From contig CM067378.1 of NCBI GenBank assembly GCA_034510155.1, positions 38,761,981 to 38,825,980 of the forward strand: DNA of 64,000 nt. Reading direction: 5' to 3'. The stretch comes from Eucriotettix oculatus (lineage: Eukaryota > Arthropoda > Insecta > Orthoptera > Tetrigidae). Positions 38,323 to 51,814 of the stretch are shown in pieces (the first letter of the stretch is position 1; each line of letters starts with the position of its first letter). The notes beneath the pieces are model-generated. The model saw only the letters and a list, made by a program, of their open reading frames with translations. It was not told the origin of the DNA and did no database searches. The position numbers and the translations under genes were made by a program.

Positions 38323-39000
38323 CTTTAAGCCCCATTCTTTCTGAATTTTCCTCTAATTCTTCATATACTTCTATTTTTTTTTAGATATAGCTACAATGGC
38401 GATGTCGACCGCATATGCGCATATCTGGCTCATATTATTGAAAATTGTACCTCTTTGGTCCAAGTCGTTTAATTCATGGTGCAGAGCCAATATAAATAGT
38501 GAAACAGATTATCATCTCCCTGTTTCACCACTTTTTTAAAATGAAAGCTATAACTAAGTCTCTTATCTATTTTAACTTTCGCCTTAATGTTAGCTATAGT
38601 CATCATTATCAAACGGACTAACTTCTGTGGGATTCTATTTTATGCATTGATTTATATAGCTGCCTCCTATTAATACTGTCAAACCCTTGTTGAAAATCTA
38701 TAAACAGTATGTGCATATCTAGTACAAATTCAGAATGATTTTCCACTATTTTTCTAACAGTGAACAGCTGATCTTTAGTTCCCTTATTCGGCCGGAATCT
38801 ACACTGATATTCGCCCATTAATGTCTCAGTTATGTTTTCTAGCCTTTCATTAATTACTGTTGATAATATTTTATAGCCTACGTTAAATAGGGTTATGTCT
38901 CAATAGTTGCTATATTCTAGTTTGTTCCCATTTTTAAAGATGGGGCAGATTATTCCAATACTCCATTTTTCCGTCCTTTCCTCCTTTTCCCATACCATTG
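38319..39000 (-). mobile_element. LINE reverse transcriptase fragment, catalytic region
   Basis: On the minus strand the order is GIICPIFKNGNKLE (fingers), ILSTVINERLENI, then GEYQCRFRPNKGTKDQLFTV and DMHILFIDFQQGFDSINR (RT motif A, with the FIDF aspartate kept). The catalytic box reads YAVD at 38404-38415 (family YADD), followed by IAIVA and EVYEELEENSERMGLKAN. This is a non-LTR reverse transcriptase, distinct in sequence from the FADDIVV family at 10, 12 and 61 kb. One of the two catalytic box aspartates has become valine and several stops are present, so it is inactive. The fragment ends against an (AT)n tract. Confidence 0.85.
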
Positions 39001-42000
39001 TTATTATTATTTTATGTTGGGCTTGGTTTAATGGCTTTTAATTACACATTTGTTGTGACAAAGATTAAAGGTAATTATTGATTTCATTACCTTTTGTCAT
39101 AAGCTCTGATTTAATCTCACTTTCAGTTGTTGCTTCTTTGGTGGAGCTCAAATGATTTTTGTCGGTTTCACTTTTTATCTTCCGAACTGTTTTAATTTTT
39201 GTGTTCAAGGAGTTAAACCGAAATTTCCGTAAATGCTATGATAGATCTTACTAGCACTTATGACATAAATAATTTTGAAGTATATTAAAAAATATTCTTT
39301 ACTAGGTAATTATATCCCGTATTTAATATATGTAATTGAACAGGAATTTAATGTAATACAAATTTTAATAACGACGATGGACATAATTTTACGACCGACA
39401 AAGGTTTCCAAAAACTTCCATTGGTAATATATTTCACGTTGACATCAAAGAAGTGAAGCCGTTGTGTGTGTGTGCTTCATATAACCACAGTTACAGCAGC
39501 TACAAAGCTTAGAGAGTTATGGTTCATAATTAGCACAACTTCTAACATTATGTTGTCGACCGTATCCCGTATGTGGTTGTCTTTCAGTATTCTGTTGTGG
39601 TAGATAGAAAGCAGCCTACTATTACTATTATCATTACGTAACATTTCTTTCACTAATATACGTACTAATTAAGAGTCACACAAAGCAACAGGATTTCTAA
39701 CGAGAGAGATTAGAATTTGTTTAATTTATTTCATAAGAGTTGAGAACTCCGAGAAGTCATTTCCATCAGCTGTCAGCTTAAGCGATTCTTTATTGAAAAG
39801 AAGTACGTCTATTTTGACAAAAAAATCTGTCAAATCTTTACTTCAACCGTGGAGTAATTTAGCCCAGTCTCTAATTTATGTTCCTCGAGTGAGTGAGCAG
39901 TTTTTTCGGCATATGGGAATTTAAAAAAACGGAAATCGATACACAGCAAAAACTAGGAATTCGTCTAGTAAAGCTATTAAACTTTTTAGTCACCTAAGGA
40001 AACGTAAACTTTGTGTTGTTTTAATTTTAAAAGTAATTTTTGTTTGAAATTTTTTAGTTCCTAAACTTAAAATCTTTAGATATCCACAATAAGACTAGAA
40101 TATTATTAAATAACCCTGTTTTTCTTTCATTAGATTTCATGACAGTTTGTGTAATATTATATAACACTTCATAACCAATTAATATACACTAATTTAATTA
40201 TATTTCGCAACTAGTAGTTTCCCTTTATCATCAAATCATTTCATGGAATAATGTTAATAGTATCCCCCTACCAAATAATTAATTACATTCTGCAATAAGT
40301 AGTTTCATGGCAGAAAGCATGTGGGTAAATATAAAACACCAGTAATATATTATTCAATGTAAAATGCATAACCCTGTACAGCGTAATATGAAATTTTGTT
40401 TGGTATCAGTTTTTACGCCGAATAAATATTTGATCACCAATATATGAAAGTAATTTATTGCGTTAATGAGTTGTTAAAAGTTTCAAGAGCAAAATAAATT
40501 ATTCTTTATGTTTGTTCATGTCGTTGATTTTTGGTGGCATGCCATAAAGTATAGTTTTAATTAATACAGATTTACCCTTTGAGGAGTATTCTCATGTTTA
40601 TTTAACACATAGCATATGAAATTATTATTGAAACAAAGTGGTTGTGTATAATATTGAATATGCATATCTGCTCCATTATATTAATGGAATTAGCTTTCCA
40701 CTTCTATGACGTGAAGTTAATAAGCGTACCGAAATTCAAAATTTGTAATCGATGAGAACGTGTCACCATGTTATAAGTATGTTAAAATGCATTAAAACAA
40801 GTGTAAAATGCATTAAGCACATTGTTACCAACTACGGTTCTCCCCTCCGTGTTCTAATAATGTTATCGCATCAACGGCTAAAACGTTTTCAGCTCAGACA
40901 TTATTGATTTAGATCCTTATAACGAGAAATAGAGAAAAAATATATATAAATAAAATAAATAATGAACAATTGTAACTATGTAGTAATTGCTCGTATCTTT
41001 TGGTATTTCTTGTGTTTTATTACCAAAACTATTTTAATAACATAATATAAATAGTTACAAAATAATTTATGAATTTGCTTGTCTTAGTGCTTACAACTTT
41101 GAAATTTCTCTTTCTGATAAAAAATTGATGTTTAAAGTGTGAAGAAATATTTGATATTATTTTCATTCAATGTTATTGCTTGAAAATATGCTACATGAAA
41201 AAGTTGAGTAGCAACTATTTGAGGTCGGTTTTACCATCCATGACCTTACTAATATAAGACACACGTAAATCGTAGGTTTGCTTTTCTCGCATCTCTCTTA
41301 ATTGACAGACACAATTAGTCCAAGCGTTGCAATATAATTTATCGCACTGAAATATGTCTTAAAATTTTTAAACAAAGTATTTGGAATTTATGCGAATATT
41401 AAAGTTTTTTAAACGTCATCTACTGTCGCATATTTTTAAATAATCCGCGGATTTTCCATGAAATCGATATATAATTTAAGGACGATTATTAACACTTGAG
41501 CTGTAGAATCTTATATTGATCGTCTGAATCAATCACTAGCTACTGGAAGTTAACCTTAGCACGTCAATTCAATAAAGTCTATTTTATTATCAATTAATAT
41601 ACAAAAAAATTGAAATCTTTCACATTCAAAAGATAAAATTCTCAAAAGTAATTAGGGGAAGCCGGGGTGGAACTGTATTCTTTTCTGTATTCTGGAGTAA
41701 TTGGTCCATGAAGAAGTCCTGGCAACCGACTAGACCAAATTTAACGATTTAATAAACCATCATATAATTTATTTAGTGTCATGTTATTGACATTAAGTAC
41801 GTTGCTTTTAATGTACAAAATTTCTGAAATTAATCTTTTCTTAAGAAAATTGAAACACTAGTATTGTAAAAAAGTTAAATAATAATTTAGTTCCAAACTG
41901 TGTTTAGTAATTGAAGAGTGCTTATATAAGGTAAATTTTAAATGGGTTTTATGTTACTTAATTATAATTGACAGGGATCCCTTAGCCTGACCAATTTCGC

Positions 42001-45000
42001 TAAACTAAAAGTTTTTACACGAACTTTTATAAAAAATATAATGAAATTTAAAAGTATTAAGTAAATATTTGTTTTTCGAAAAAGAAAGAATTGTAGATAC
42101 CAAAACATTATACCTCTTAAATAAAATTTTGAATCTGGTAGAAAAATATCCGAAACGTCTATTTCATGTTAAAAAATTTATGATCTGTTAAAATCTGTTA
42201 TACGGATCATTAGTTCTTCATATGTTTTTTATACAACAGACGTTAATTCTTCCTATTATAGTTAATAGTCTAACTTTTATATTAAATCTGTGTTTAAAAT
42301 CATTCAACCACACATTAAAGCATGTTTTACTAGTAATAAATATAATGTTATATTTTAAGTTCTGATTTAAACTAATTCATGTTTTTACTAATTAATATAA
42401 TTAATTGAGAAGCTTTGCCAATTACTATGGTTGCATGGTTGTAAATCTCATTCTGGAATCACATTATGGTTCTTTAATCTTAAAAAGTTTTCACACATCC
42501 GAAAGACTGAGGAATTTTTTTGACAATTTTAGTTTGATGAAAGAAATAATTTACATTTACTTATAAATTCTATTCCCACGTGTGTTTTTTTAATTTTTGT
42601 AACAGTGAAGTCATTTTAGTTTTAATGCTGTTAAACATTTTCAATTTATCTGCAATAATAGGCATATATCATAATATCATATAATAAACAACACGTATGA
42701 GAGGCGTATCTTATAATACAATTTGTTGCATTAATACGATTTACATTTAAAATATTGAATTCTATGTGATATTTCATACAAAAATGGATCAATAAAACAT
42801 TTTTTATATTTTTTAGTTAATACGTGATTAACTGAACCACTGAAAAATTATTACCCGTTTATTGTGATTTTGTCCAGTAGGTTTTATTCGTTACATAGCC
42901 GTGATGTTTTCCTGTGAATTTATTTATATTTCTTAATATATTTTATTATGTTTATTAATTTTAGTAAACGATATAAACCATCATCACTGTTTGAATCAAT
43001 CTGGATTTAAATTGTCGGTTTTATTGTCGCCCCAACTTGCTTCTAACTTGGGCGAAATAGGACCATTTCCAGGGCAGCTCTTCCCCTGACAGGTGCTACA
43101 GCTCGTGATTTATCCCTTATTGGTTCCCTGAAACACAATAACTTGGGCCTATTCCATAGTCCGTGTGAGTGCGCAATTCTTCTTGCTCAGATGTTCTGCC
43201 GATTCCGAGGAGATTGGCTTAGTCCCCAGTCAATTTATATCCGCAATAATGTAGGTATTTCGCGTGCGTACAGGGTCGCCCGCACAATTTGCGTATGTTA
43301 TAAAACATTTATTGACTTTAGCTTTTCATTCAGATGAATATTCCCCCTTGAATATTACTATAGAGAGGGAACATTTCGGCACGATATTAAACTACATGAT
43401 TCCAATTTTTAGCTGAATTCGTAATAAGCACAGGGGTCTCAAAAATTCATTTATTGCCCTTCAGATCGTTTAACTTTTCTACGGAACGCATATTCTCATT
43501 TTTATCGAATGTATTTCTGACACTATAAGCATTCAAGAAATTGCTTCCAGTTGTTTCAATCCAATTTCACGAACATAAATTTTTGTTAAAGTAAAGAATC
43601 AGTAAGAAATTAAAATTACCGGCAGAGAATATGTTCCTGTGACAAATAGAAAATCGTAAAATATTGTATTATTAATTTCATAAATAAATGCACAATTTTT
43701 CAGATATAATGTGAAAATAGAGAAATCTCAATAATTGAAATATATTGATGAATTCAAATTCATTAAAAAATGGAAACTTGATTGTTACGGGAACAGCGAA
43801 ATCGTAGAATAACTGTTATAGAAATGTATAATATGTTATTGTATCATATTTCCGTGTAAATCATTTCAATTTAGTGTAAATATATTGTTGGATTATATTA
43901 GCCCAAAATTAAATAAGATGTATTGATTTACAGTTGTATAAGAAATTATCATATATACTCTAATATTAATATGGAGTTGCCTATTTCAAAATCACCCACT
44001 TGTAGTCTGTTATCGTCTATAATATAACGACCAGGAGTCAATTCCTTAAACTATTGTTTTGCCACCGTAATAGAAAACTAATTGAAATATTTATAGCAGG
44101 GTGAGTAGAAAATTGTTTAATTATTTGGTACAGTATTTCTCTTATTTATGAGATTAAAAAGTATTGATAAAAAACTCTTTCCCATTGAATATCTTTCAGC
44201 ATGATAGCCCATTTACGACGTTGTTGATTCCAATATTTATTTTTATGGTTCCATCTTTAAAACTGCTCTAGTATATTATTATTTATGCTCAAGTGATGTA
44301 GGTAGTTAATGTAATGACAAAGATTTAGTCACGTGGAATGGGTGTATATGGTGTGATGCATTTTTACAATATATTTCAATACAGAATAATTCAATTGGTG
44401 CGGGTGGGCTGAACGGGAAAGGAGAAGATGGATGGGCTGAGATATTTGTTCAACGACAAATTTATAACCATTAAATTGGTAAAGCTACTGGTTGTCCGTA
44501 ACGCATTCCAGAGAGAGACTGAAGGAGTGTTCGGATGATCGAAAAGCTTTTTTTTGGGCTTGAGGGTCACCGAGGTCTTATAAGCTTATAACCAGTATCA
44601 AGGAAAAATTTAAATATTTGGAGTAAAGTATTAAAGGACATTCGATGTCACGGACGAGTATTATAGTGTAGTTGTTTAGTTTTGCAATTTGGGCAGTGAG
44701 AGGCTGTAAGAGGACAAATAAGAAAATATTTTCCACGTAACCTGGGTCTGCGGACATTAACGGATTGGATCCTCTTCATGCCATGCCCATAAATCGTAAT
44801 ATAATTGTTCTGATTGTTCATCATGACCCTGAGTTTTATTTTTAATGTCCCTTAACAAATGCTAAATTTTTATGTAAATTAACTTCGTTAACATAAATTT
44901 GCCAACAAAACGCTGTTTATTAATAAATATAAAACTTTCAGAAGTCTGTCATATCACGTTCGTAGCAGAGGAAAATACCCACACACCAGTTGCATGCAAA

Positions 45001-45426
45001 ACACTTATAGAAACGCACATAATGGAAGAAATGAAAATAATAAGAACGGTTAGTTGGGTCACAGCGATAGATTCTCGTTGATTTGGCATCGAACAGCAAT
45101 GTTCGAAGGCCTGTCCTCCTTCAGTGTCATTCAATGGGCAAGGATTGAACGAGAATCTGTGTTGGTGTAACGTATATCTTCATAAGTGCATCAGGAAGGG
45201 AAATTCATCAATGTCAAAAATTATATAATGGCATATTCAATAACCCTACTTAAAAACAGAACAACTAGATATCGTTAAGCCACGATTTCCTTCCATTAGC
45301 ACAGGAGTTGCACGGTTGTCAGCGCCCACCAGTTGACCTGAATTTTACAGCCTGGAGTCGGAGAAAGTAATACCATTAACATCTTGTATACGAACAAACC
45401 AGTTCCATAAAACTCTCTAAAGTACC
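39001..45426. other. Intron 2 sequence, no gene recognised
   Basis: Very AT-rich throughout, except about 43010-43340, which has more even composition and high complexity, and about 44700-44830. The latter shares a short CATGCCCATAAATCG-like and ATGACCCTGAGT-like pair of phrases with 17410-17490, so it may be an old interspersed repeat. No coding sequence is recognised. Confidence 0.45.
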
Positions 45427-45498
45427 GGCTCGTTGGTCTAGGGGTATGATTCTCGCTTAGGGTGCGAGAGGTCCCGGGTTCAAATCCCGGACGAGCCC
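45427..45498 (+). tRNA. tRNA-Pro (anticodon AGG)
   Basis: This 72-nt gene folds into a full cloverleaf. The acceptor GGCTCGT pairs perfectly with ACGAGCC, followed by discriminator C. The anticodon stem CTCGC pairs with GCGAG around loop TTAGGGT, giving anticodon AGG at 45459-45461 (inosine at the wobble position in eukaryotes). The T-stem CCGGG pairs with CCCGG around TTCAAAT. Internal promoter boxes are intact: A box TGGTCTAGGGG at 45434-45444 and B box GGTTCAAATCC at 45477-45487. No intron is present and CCA is not encoded, as expected for a nuclear gene. It reads proline codons CCU and, through inosine, CCC and CCA. It sits in dipeptidase intron 2, same strand, about 2.2 kb before exon 3. 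Confidence 0.97.
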
Positions 45499-45501
45499 TC
45501 G

Positions 45502-45507
45502 TTTTTT
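45502..45507 (+). terminator. RNA polymerase III terminator of tRNA-Pro
   Basis: A run of six T on the coding strand, three bases after the mature 3' end, is a standard Pol III stop signal. Confidence 0.9.
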
Positions 45508-47660
45508 ACTAAAGAATATTGATTTAAATCGATTACTATTCCTCCCACAAATCTAAGAAACAATGGTAATTTAGTAACAGTTGATCAACCAGTAATATAT
45601 ATGGTATTCTTTTAAGCAATGCTATATTTGTCTTAGTTTACAGTTAAATGAAAGAATATTAGACTGTGAACGTACCATGCTGAAACACGCAACTTAATCC
45701 AATAAAACAATTATTTATGACAATATCAACTTAACAAATAATTAAAACAGGCAGAATGTCGTTTATGAATTTAATAAAAGAATATTAATGGCTTTACTTA
45801 TAATACCAATGTATTTGTGATGTTATGTGTGGTATTATGTATCAGGTGATGAATAGTAACTTTGTTGTAGATAATTGGATGAATTGAAACGTAATTAAGA
45901 AATATTCCTGAACGTTTTAATTTTTGATACCAATTGGTAAAATCTATGTTATTTGAAACCTTTACCAAAACTAGTAGAATATTAATGAAAGAATCAATTT
46001 CAATTTTGCAATTAAAATTTATATTTCGTCATAATTACTAAAAATATTTATTAAGCTATTTATTTTAATTTTTTGGAATGAAGAAGCGGATCTGAAGTAG
46101 GTCAATGGTTTGAAAGACAATAAGGACATACATAAGAATTCCACGTTTCTCATCGCAATCTCAGCAAGGAAAGGGTCTAAAATCTGGTAAAAAGGCTATC
46201 ATGATGTTACACCACAAAATTATATAAATAATGTCATTAAAATTCTTTTACTAAATTCTTACCCGCAAATAAATTAACGTCAGTATTACACTGAATAAAA
46301 TATAATAAAATACTCTCACAAAATTTTACCAGTTAAAAAGATTAACAAAAATAAAATGAAATTAATAATTACAATATTATTTATTTAGTGATGACTGTGT
46401 TGTTTCTATATCGATAAATTACTTATGATTTTTAAAATATATCAAATACAGGATTAACTTCCTCGTAATATTCACTGTCATTTATAAAATTAACAGTTTA
46501 GACTATAATGCAAAAAAGAGAGCTCCAAATGAGGATAATATATCATAAACGTAGCGTCAAAATTGATATTTAAGGATATACAGATGTGTCCAAGCACATT
46601 TATGTAAGAAAACGTTTCCAAATAGCTAAAATTTAACATAATTATGGTTTAACCAATCAATTATTTTTCAAGACTGTTGTGATGATTTTATATGTCTGGT
46701 GTAATCAAAATGCATTGAAGGTGAAAAATGATACCAATAATTTCAACTAAATTTACAATACCTCCCTTTAACATTCATCTAAATCATTTCATTATTTACC
46801 TCATTTTTGATTGTTTTTATTTAATGGTCTGTAATACCATCACATTCTTAAATAACATATCAGCCGTAATATTCACTAGAACCCGGTCCTTTAACAATAT
46901 CCTCTTCTTGTAAATGTACATTTATCCATTCATAATGTAGGTCTGCGTTGGTTTAATGATTAATACAAATTTTAACGAAATAGGGGTCATACAAATTTAT
47001 CATTGGTTTTTAATTTTTTTTCTCTAGTTAACTCTTATTGGAACTAGTTTACTTTACGTACTTGAAGAAGTCCAAAAATCTGAAATGATACATCGTAGAG
47101 AACAGGTTTTTATAAATTGGTAATAAATGTGATCGTTTTAATAAATGTATCGAATGTAAACATTGACTAAGACAATTGGATCTGACCTGTGTTAAGTTTG
47201 TTGAAATTTAAATTGTGCGAAGATCATCAAACAGGCTAATTATTGTATTTGAGTTTTAAGTTATTTAAGCGCATATGAAAAGACTTTCTTCAAATTGTTC
47301 ACACATTTGTGCTTCAAGATGAATATGCTCGGGTAGAGAGAAAATTATGTGATTTTTTTTCTTCAATTTTGACGAATTAAATGAACGGTCTTAATGAAAC
47401 AATCATTGAAAGCCACTACTAGTCCAGTTTATAAAATAATATATATTTTTACTGTACTGAGGAATAATTTCAGCGTGGTCCTTATCTGTCAAGATTTGCA
47501 AACTAGCGATATGTCCTTTTCGAATCTCATCCATACAAAGTAGAATGTTGCTTTTTATTAGACAATTGGTTTAACTGAAGTTTTAGCATTTAGAAGATCG
47601 TACAACTATTTGAAACCGATTTTCCTCCATTATTAAGTGGCACTATCCTCTTCCTTTCAG
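45508..47660. other. End of intron 2, no feature recognised
   Basis: AT-rich sequence. The intron ends with the acceptor TTCCTTTCAG at 47651-47660. Nothing else is recognised. Confidence 0.5.
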
Positions 47661-47793
47661 TTCTGGTCCGCGTATGTTCCATGCTCCGCTCAGCACCTGG
47701 ACGCTGTAACGTTGGCGCTGGAGCAAGTTGACGTCATCAGACGCCTGGTGGACAAGTACCCCAGGCACATGGCTCTCGTTACTTCAGCAGATG
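47661..47793 (+). CDS. Membrane dipeptidase (M19, DPEP1-like), exon 3
   Basis: The exon encodes residues 90-133 plus one base of codon 134. It opens FWSAYVPCSAQHLDAV, a highly conserved block of the family. Cys97 corresponds by position to the human DPEP1 cysteine (Cys87 of the precursor) that forms an intrachain disulphide. TLALEQVDVIRRLVDKYPRH follows (a helix of the barrel), then MALVTSAD. The acceptor is TTCCTTTCAG and the donor GTAAGA at 47794. Exon 2 ends at phase 0, as this start requires; exon 3 ends at phase 1. The bridging glutamate, the catalytic histidine and the other zinc histidines are not in the window, so the gene is partial here. Confidence 0.95.
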
Positions 47794-50700
47794 GTAAGAG
47801 GCATGATTTTTGTCACAGGGGTCAGAACAAATCTCACATCAATTGGCGAATATACGTTGGATTTTGCGTTCAATGGCTTATTTTATGTCACCTCACAAAA
47901 TATTTATTTAGAAAAAGAAAACCATGAGGGATGTGCCTCAATCCAGTTTCCACGCCTCGGATATCTGAAAGCCCTTATTCGCTCCTGAAAAAGTTGCATG
48001 TCCGTGTAACTAAACAACTCAAATTCTGGCTGCTGTCTTAATAACAACTGAATTTAGTGGTTTCTTTAAGAATTGTGCTAATACACGTCTCGGTGACCAC
48101 GACTAATACCAGCAACACTAGCGGTTCGCTTTTCATTCTGAAAGTGGTCAGTTTTTTTACTTACTCGTCAAAATGTTGGATTCTTTCACCCTAGTTCCCC
48201 AGTAACTCACTTTCAACTCTTGTTGCACACTCCAGCTTATTCCTACCTTTCAAACCCCGTTCGACTCCCTAGCTTTCTCCTCCCTTCGACGTCCTGATCA
48301 ACTCTCCATCTCTTCCTCTCTACCATCTTTGTCTCCTCGACTTCTCAACGTCGTGCACCAATTGCCGTGAATACTGTTTAGCGCCAAGTACCCCAAAAAA
48401 GGATTCTGTCGATACTGTGAAGATTTTGGTATATTTCATGCCAAAGAAATGTCCCACCCTTAGGACAAATACAACTAGTAAATGGATAGATTATGCCCTC
48501 AAATACCTTCTCAATCGAGACAATTAAACTTCTGCCAACTGGAAAGAATAACATTTTGTTTAAGTAATGATCCTATTTAATTAGTTAATAATGACGCATG
48601 ATGTTATATGATTCGGAATGTAATTTATTGATATACACGACCCGAGACTTATTTTTCTGTAGCTAAAAGTTGTGACTTATCGGCTACAACATTCGCGAAA
48701 AACAAATTATATTTAATTTTATTTCACCGTATATGATCATAAGTATTAAAAGTTTATAAATATGAATTTTTTATAAATCTCAGTGCAGATATTTATATGT
48801 ATCTACACACATTATTTCACGGTAATCAGAACGAAGTGATGGTTCAAGTATCTTCTCCTTATAAACATAATTAACTGTTTTATTCCATTACTTTCGTATG
48901 TAACGGATACAAATTTAAACACGTGGTACAATTTCACCAAATTTTGTCACTTGTTCCTTGAGACCCGGAAGCAAGCAACGACTGTAGGCGGCTATGTAGG
49001 GTTCGGAAAATTTGAAACGTTTAAAAACCAGCAGACATTTGAATGTGAATACATTATTTTCACGGTTACTGATAATGATGATGTTATCTCGGTATTGTAC
49101 ATTTTTCAGGCCATGTTTAAGTTACTGTGTTTATTTAATGTACCAGGAAATTTCTTAACTTGATTTAGATACTGACGCATCGCGGTGATTGTGATATAAT
49201 TCAGCTTATATAAAGTTGTGGGCGTGAAAATTTAAATTTTAAAAAATGTGTCGCTCTGTCTGGTAGTTTATCTGGTGTTGACGAAAGGATTACTGTCGAA
49301 TTAAATACTGTTGTGGGATGATATAAATGAATTCCCGGACATCGTCAGGCAGCTAGCTTAGATGTCCTTACAAATATTTGAGAACACTGAGAAATATGAA
49401 TCCGATTCTCAGCATATTTTGACAGAATTAACGCAATCGACATGATTGGACAACCAGAATGATGGAGTGTGATACTGAGTAGTTATCAAGAATATGAATG
49501 CTGCTCTTGTAGACAAATGAGCAGATTAAATTCACGAAAGAGGAACACAACACAGATAAATCGTAAAGAGGCAGAGGAGACAGTTCATAAAACAGATGAT
49601 TATCCAGGGAATACTGAATGAGTAAAAGAACCTAAAGAAATTGGCACGTGTAACCCAGGAAAAAATAGCTAGTCCGGCGTACAGCTTATCGTTCAACGAG
49701 TCCGAATTCAATCATTAGGTGGAAGATGACTGAAATTACAGTTGTTCTCAGGGTATTAAACTCTCTGGGATGAGAATTCTTGATTGAAACCAAAAATTTA
49801 ACGTAAATATACAAATTTTGTGGTTACATAATCTAACTCGACAAATTTAATCATTTAATTGATTTAGATTAGTTCATCCTCGTTCATTTAAATATAATAC
49901 AATGTGAATATATTTTCCTATTCAGTACCCTACGGTCACAAAAATATGAATGAATATAAATTATTGATACTAATTAAAACAAATGTATTATCAAGCCACA
50001 TAACATTATTTATTACATCATTTAACCTCTACGAGGGGAATTTAATGTTGCGATGAAGATCAGTTATATATTTTTAATTAGAAGCAAATATCTACTAGAG
50101 GACATTTAATCTCAACATTGAAGAGTTGCAACTGGTATAAGCTAAATTCAAATCAATATCGTCGACCCCGTCTTTATGATTCCAGCCTTATTATTACTAC
50201 GCTACCTCTTTGATCTTACCACAGAGACCTTAGAGAAACGAAAAATATCCAAAATCTTATTTCAGCAAATTGCGTGAAGTTACAAAAGTCTGAGTCATGG
50301 CAGTGGAAGCAGAAAAATGCTCCGGACTTCTCCTTAACGAGCCATCAATTAAATACACGGTTCGCTGCGCAATCCTAGCAGGTGTGTCCTTTGAGTGAGG
50401 CGCTGTTGGAGAGAAAGTATCTTTGAGATAAAACCTTCCATGTCTTTCTTCTTCACAGCTGACAGAATTAATAAGCGCATTGTTCTCGCAACTGAATACA
50501 GAATTTAATTAACAACAAAGAAAATGAGGCCAGCGCGTAAACAAAATTTTCTCTCTTGGAAAGATTTTTTGTCAGGTGTTCGAGGAATACACAAGTTGAT
50601 TAACGTCGATTAAATTCACTCAACATTCATTAAAAAAGTTGGACAGTTGTTATATGGAATAGGTATTGGATTTGTATAGTTTATTTGGTTTTAAAACGTT

Positions 50701-51814
50701 TCTTCCAATATGTTTCAGTAACAAGATATAAATTTAATGTCTAATGATATTTACTATTTAACTAATTGCCTTATTTGCAACTATTCTAATATATTATTGA
50801 ACATATATCCTTATGTCCATTTTTCAATACACAGTATTGTCTTTATGCAACTGGACTGACGAATCTATATAAAAAAGACAATGATGCCGGATGGTATATG
50901 TGTTAATAATTCCGGAATATCACAAACACTTTTCTAGGTATAAGGTTTCTCTTTAGTCGTTCCTATACTATTCAACCGATTGTCGTGATATTTTTTGTGT
51001 TTAATGCTAATTAATACATAGTAGGTTTCTGCTGATCTTTTGAATATTTCGGTTCCCTCCTTCCCTCTTTCCAGACCAAAGAATGTCCTACAGAAATCAC
51101 ACTTGCTCTAAGACGTTATTTGTTCCTTATGATTTCCACATTGTAGTTAAATTTCGGTTTATTTTAGTGCTATACTCATAAAAACTTTCCGCTCGATCTT
51201 TTGGGGATTTAGGTTCTCCCTTTTATTATCAAAGAAGGTCTTACCCTAAAGACATACACTCATTGCAAATGGATAGTTTATGCCCTCACGTGTCTTGCCA
51301 AACGAAAGAATTAAATGTCTACTTAACGTGTAATAATGCTAAAGTTGAACTAATATTTGATTTAAGAATTGTTACTTTTCAAGTAGTTAACCCTCTGTTA
51401 TGTGCGTCAAGTCCACAGGACCTATGCCATTTGATTTCTTTTATGTTTGAAAAGCCGTGTCAGGTACTTGGATGAACGTCTATGACATACCAGAAGGATG
51501 TGTTTACAATGGTCTACTAAGGACACTGTCTCATATCACAGTCAAGAAGTTAATCCTGTAATTATGCTAGCCAAACCTAAAAATATACTTCAAAAACTGG
51601 ACAACATAGACTATTTAAAAATTTGTCGGAAATTTTAAGTCCCTTCCCTATTTTTTATCAAAATAATGCTATTTACTAACAATAATGGCCAACTAAATTG
51701 TAATTGATTTTGATAAACAAACAATCAAAATATAATTACGAAACACGGTAAAATGTGTTATTTAAAAGTGAGTTACGAAATTTTGTATCTAGACATTTTT
51801 AAAATAACTGTTAT
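47794..51814. other. Intron 3 sequence with a pyrimidine-rich tract and degenerate repeats
   Basis: No further dipeptidase exon is recognised; I looked for the GVEGGHS and TLTHTCNTPW-like blocks that should come next. About 48188-48350 is pyrimidine-rich on the plus strand. 48440-48540 resembles 51230-51330 (AAATGGATAGATTATGCCCTC against AAATGGATAGTTTATGCCCTC). Within 50860-51480 a block is duplicated at about 160 bp spacing: GATCTTTTGAATATTTCGG at about 51036 and GATCTTTTGGGGATTTAGG at about 51196. A CTATTCAACCGATTGTCGTGA phrase there is of a type common in insect mobile elements. Confidence 0.5.

Noticed and set aside
47728..47988. Plus-strand 86-codon frame over exon 3
   Set aside because: Out-of-frame shadow that runs through the splice donor into the intron.
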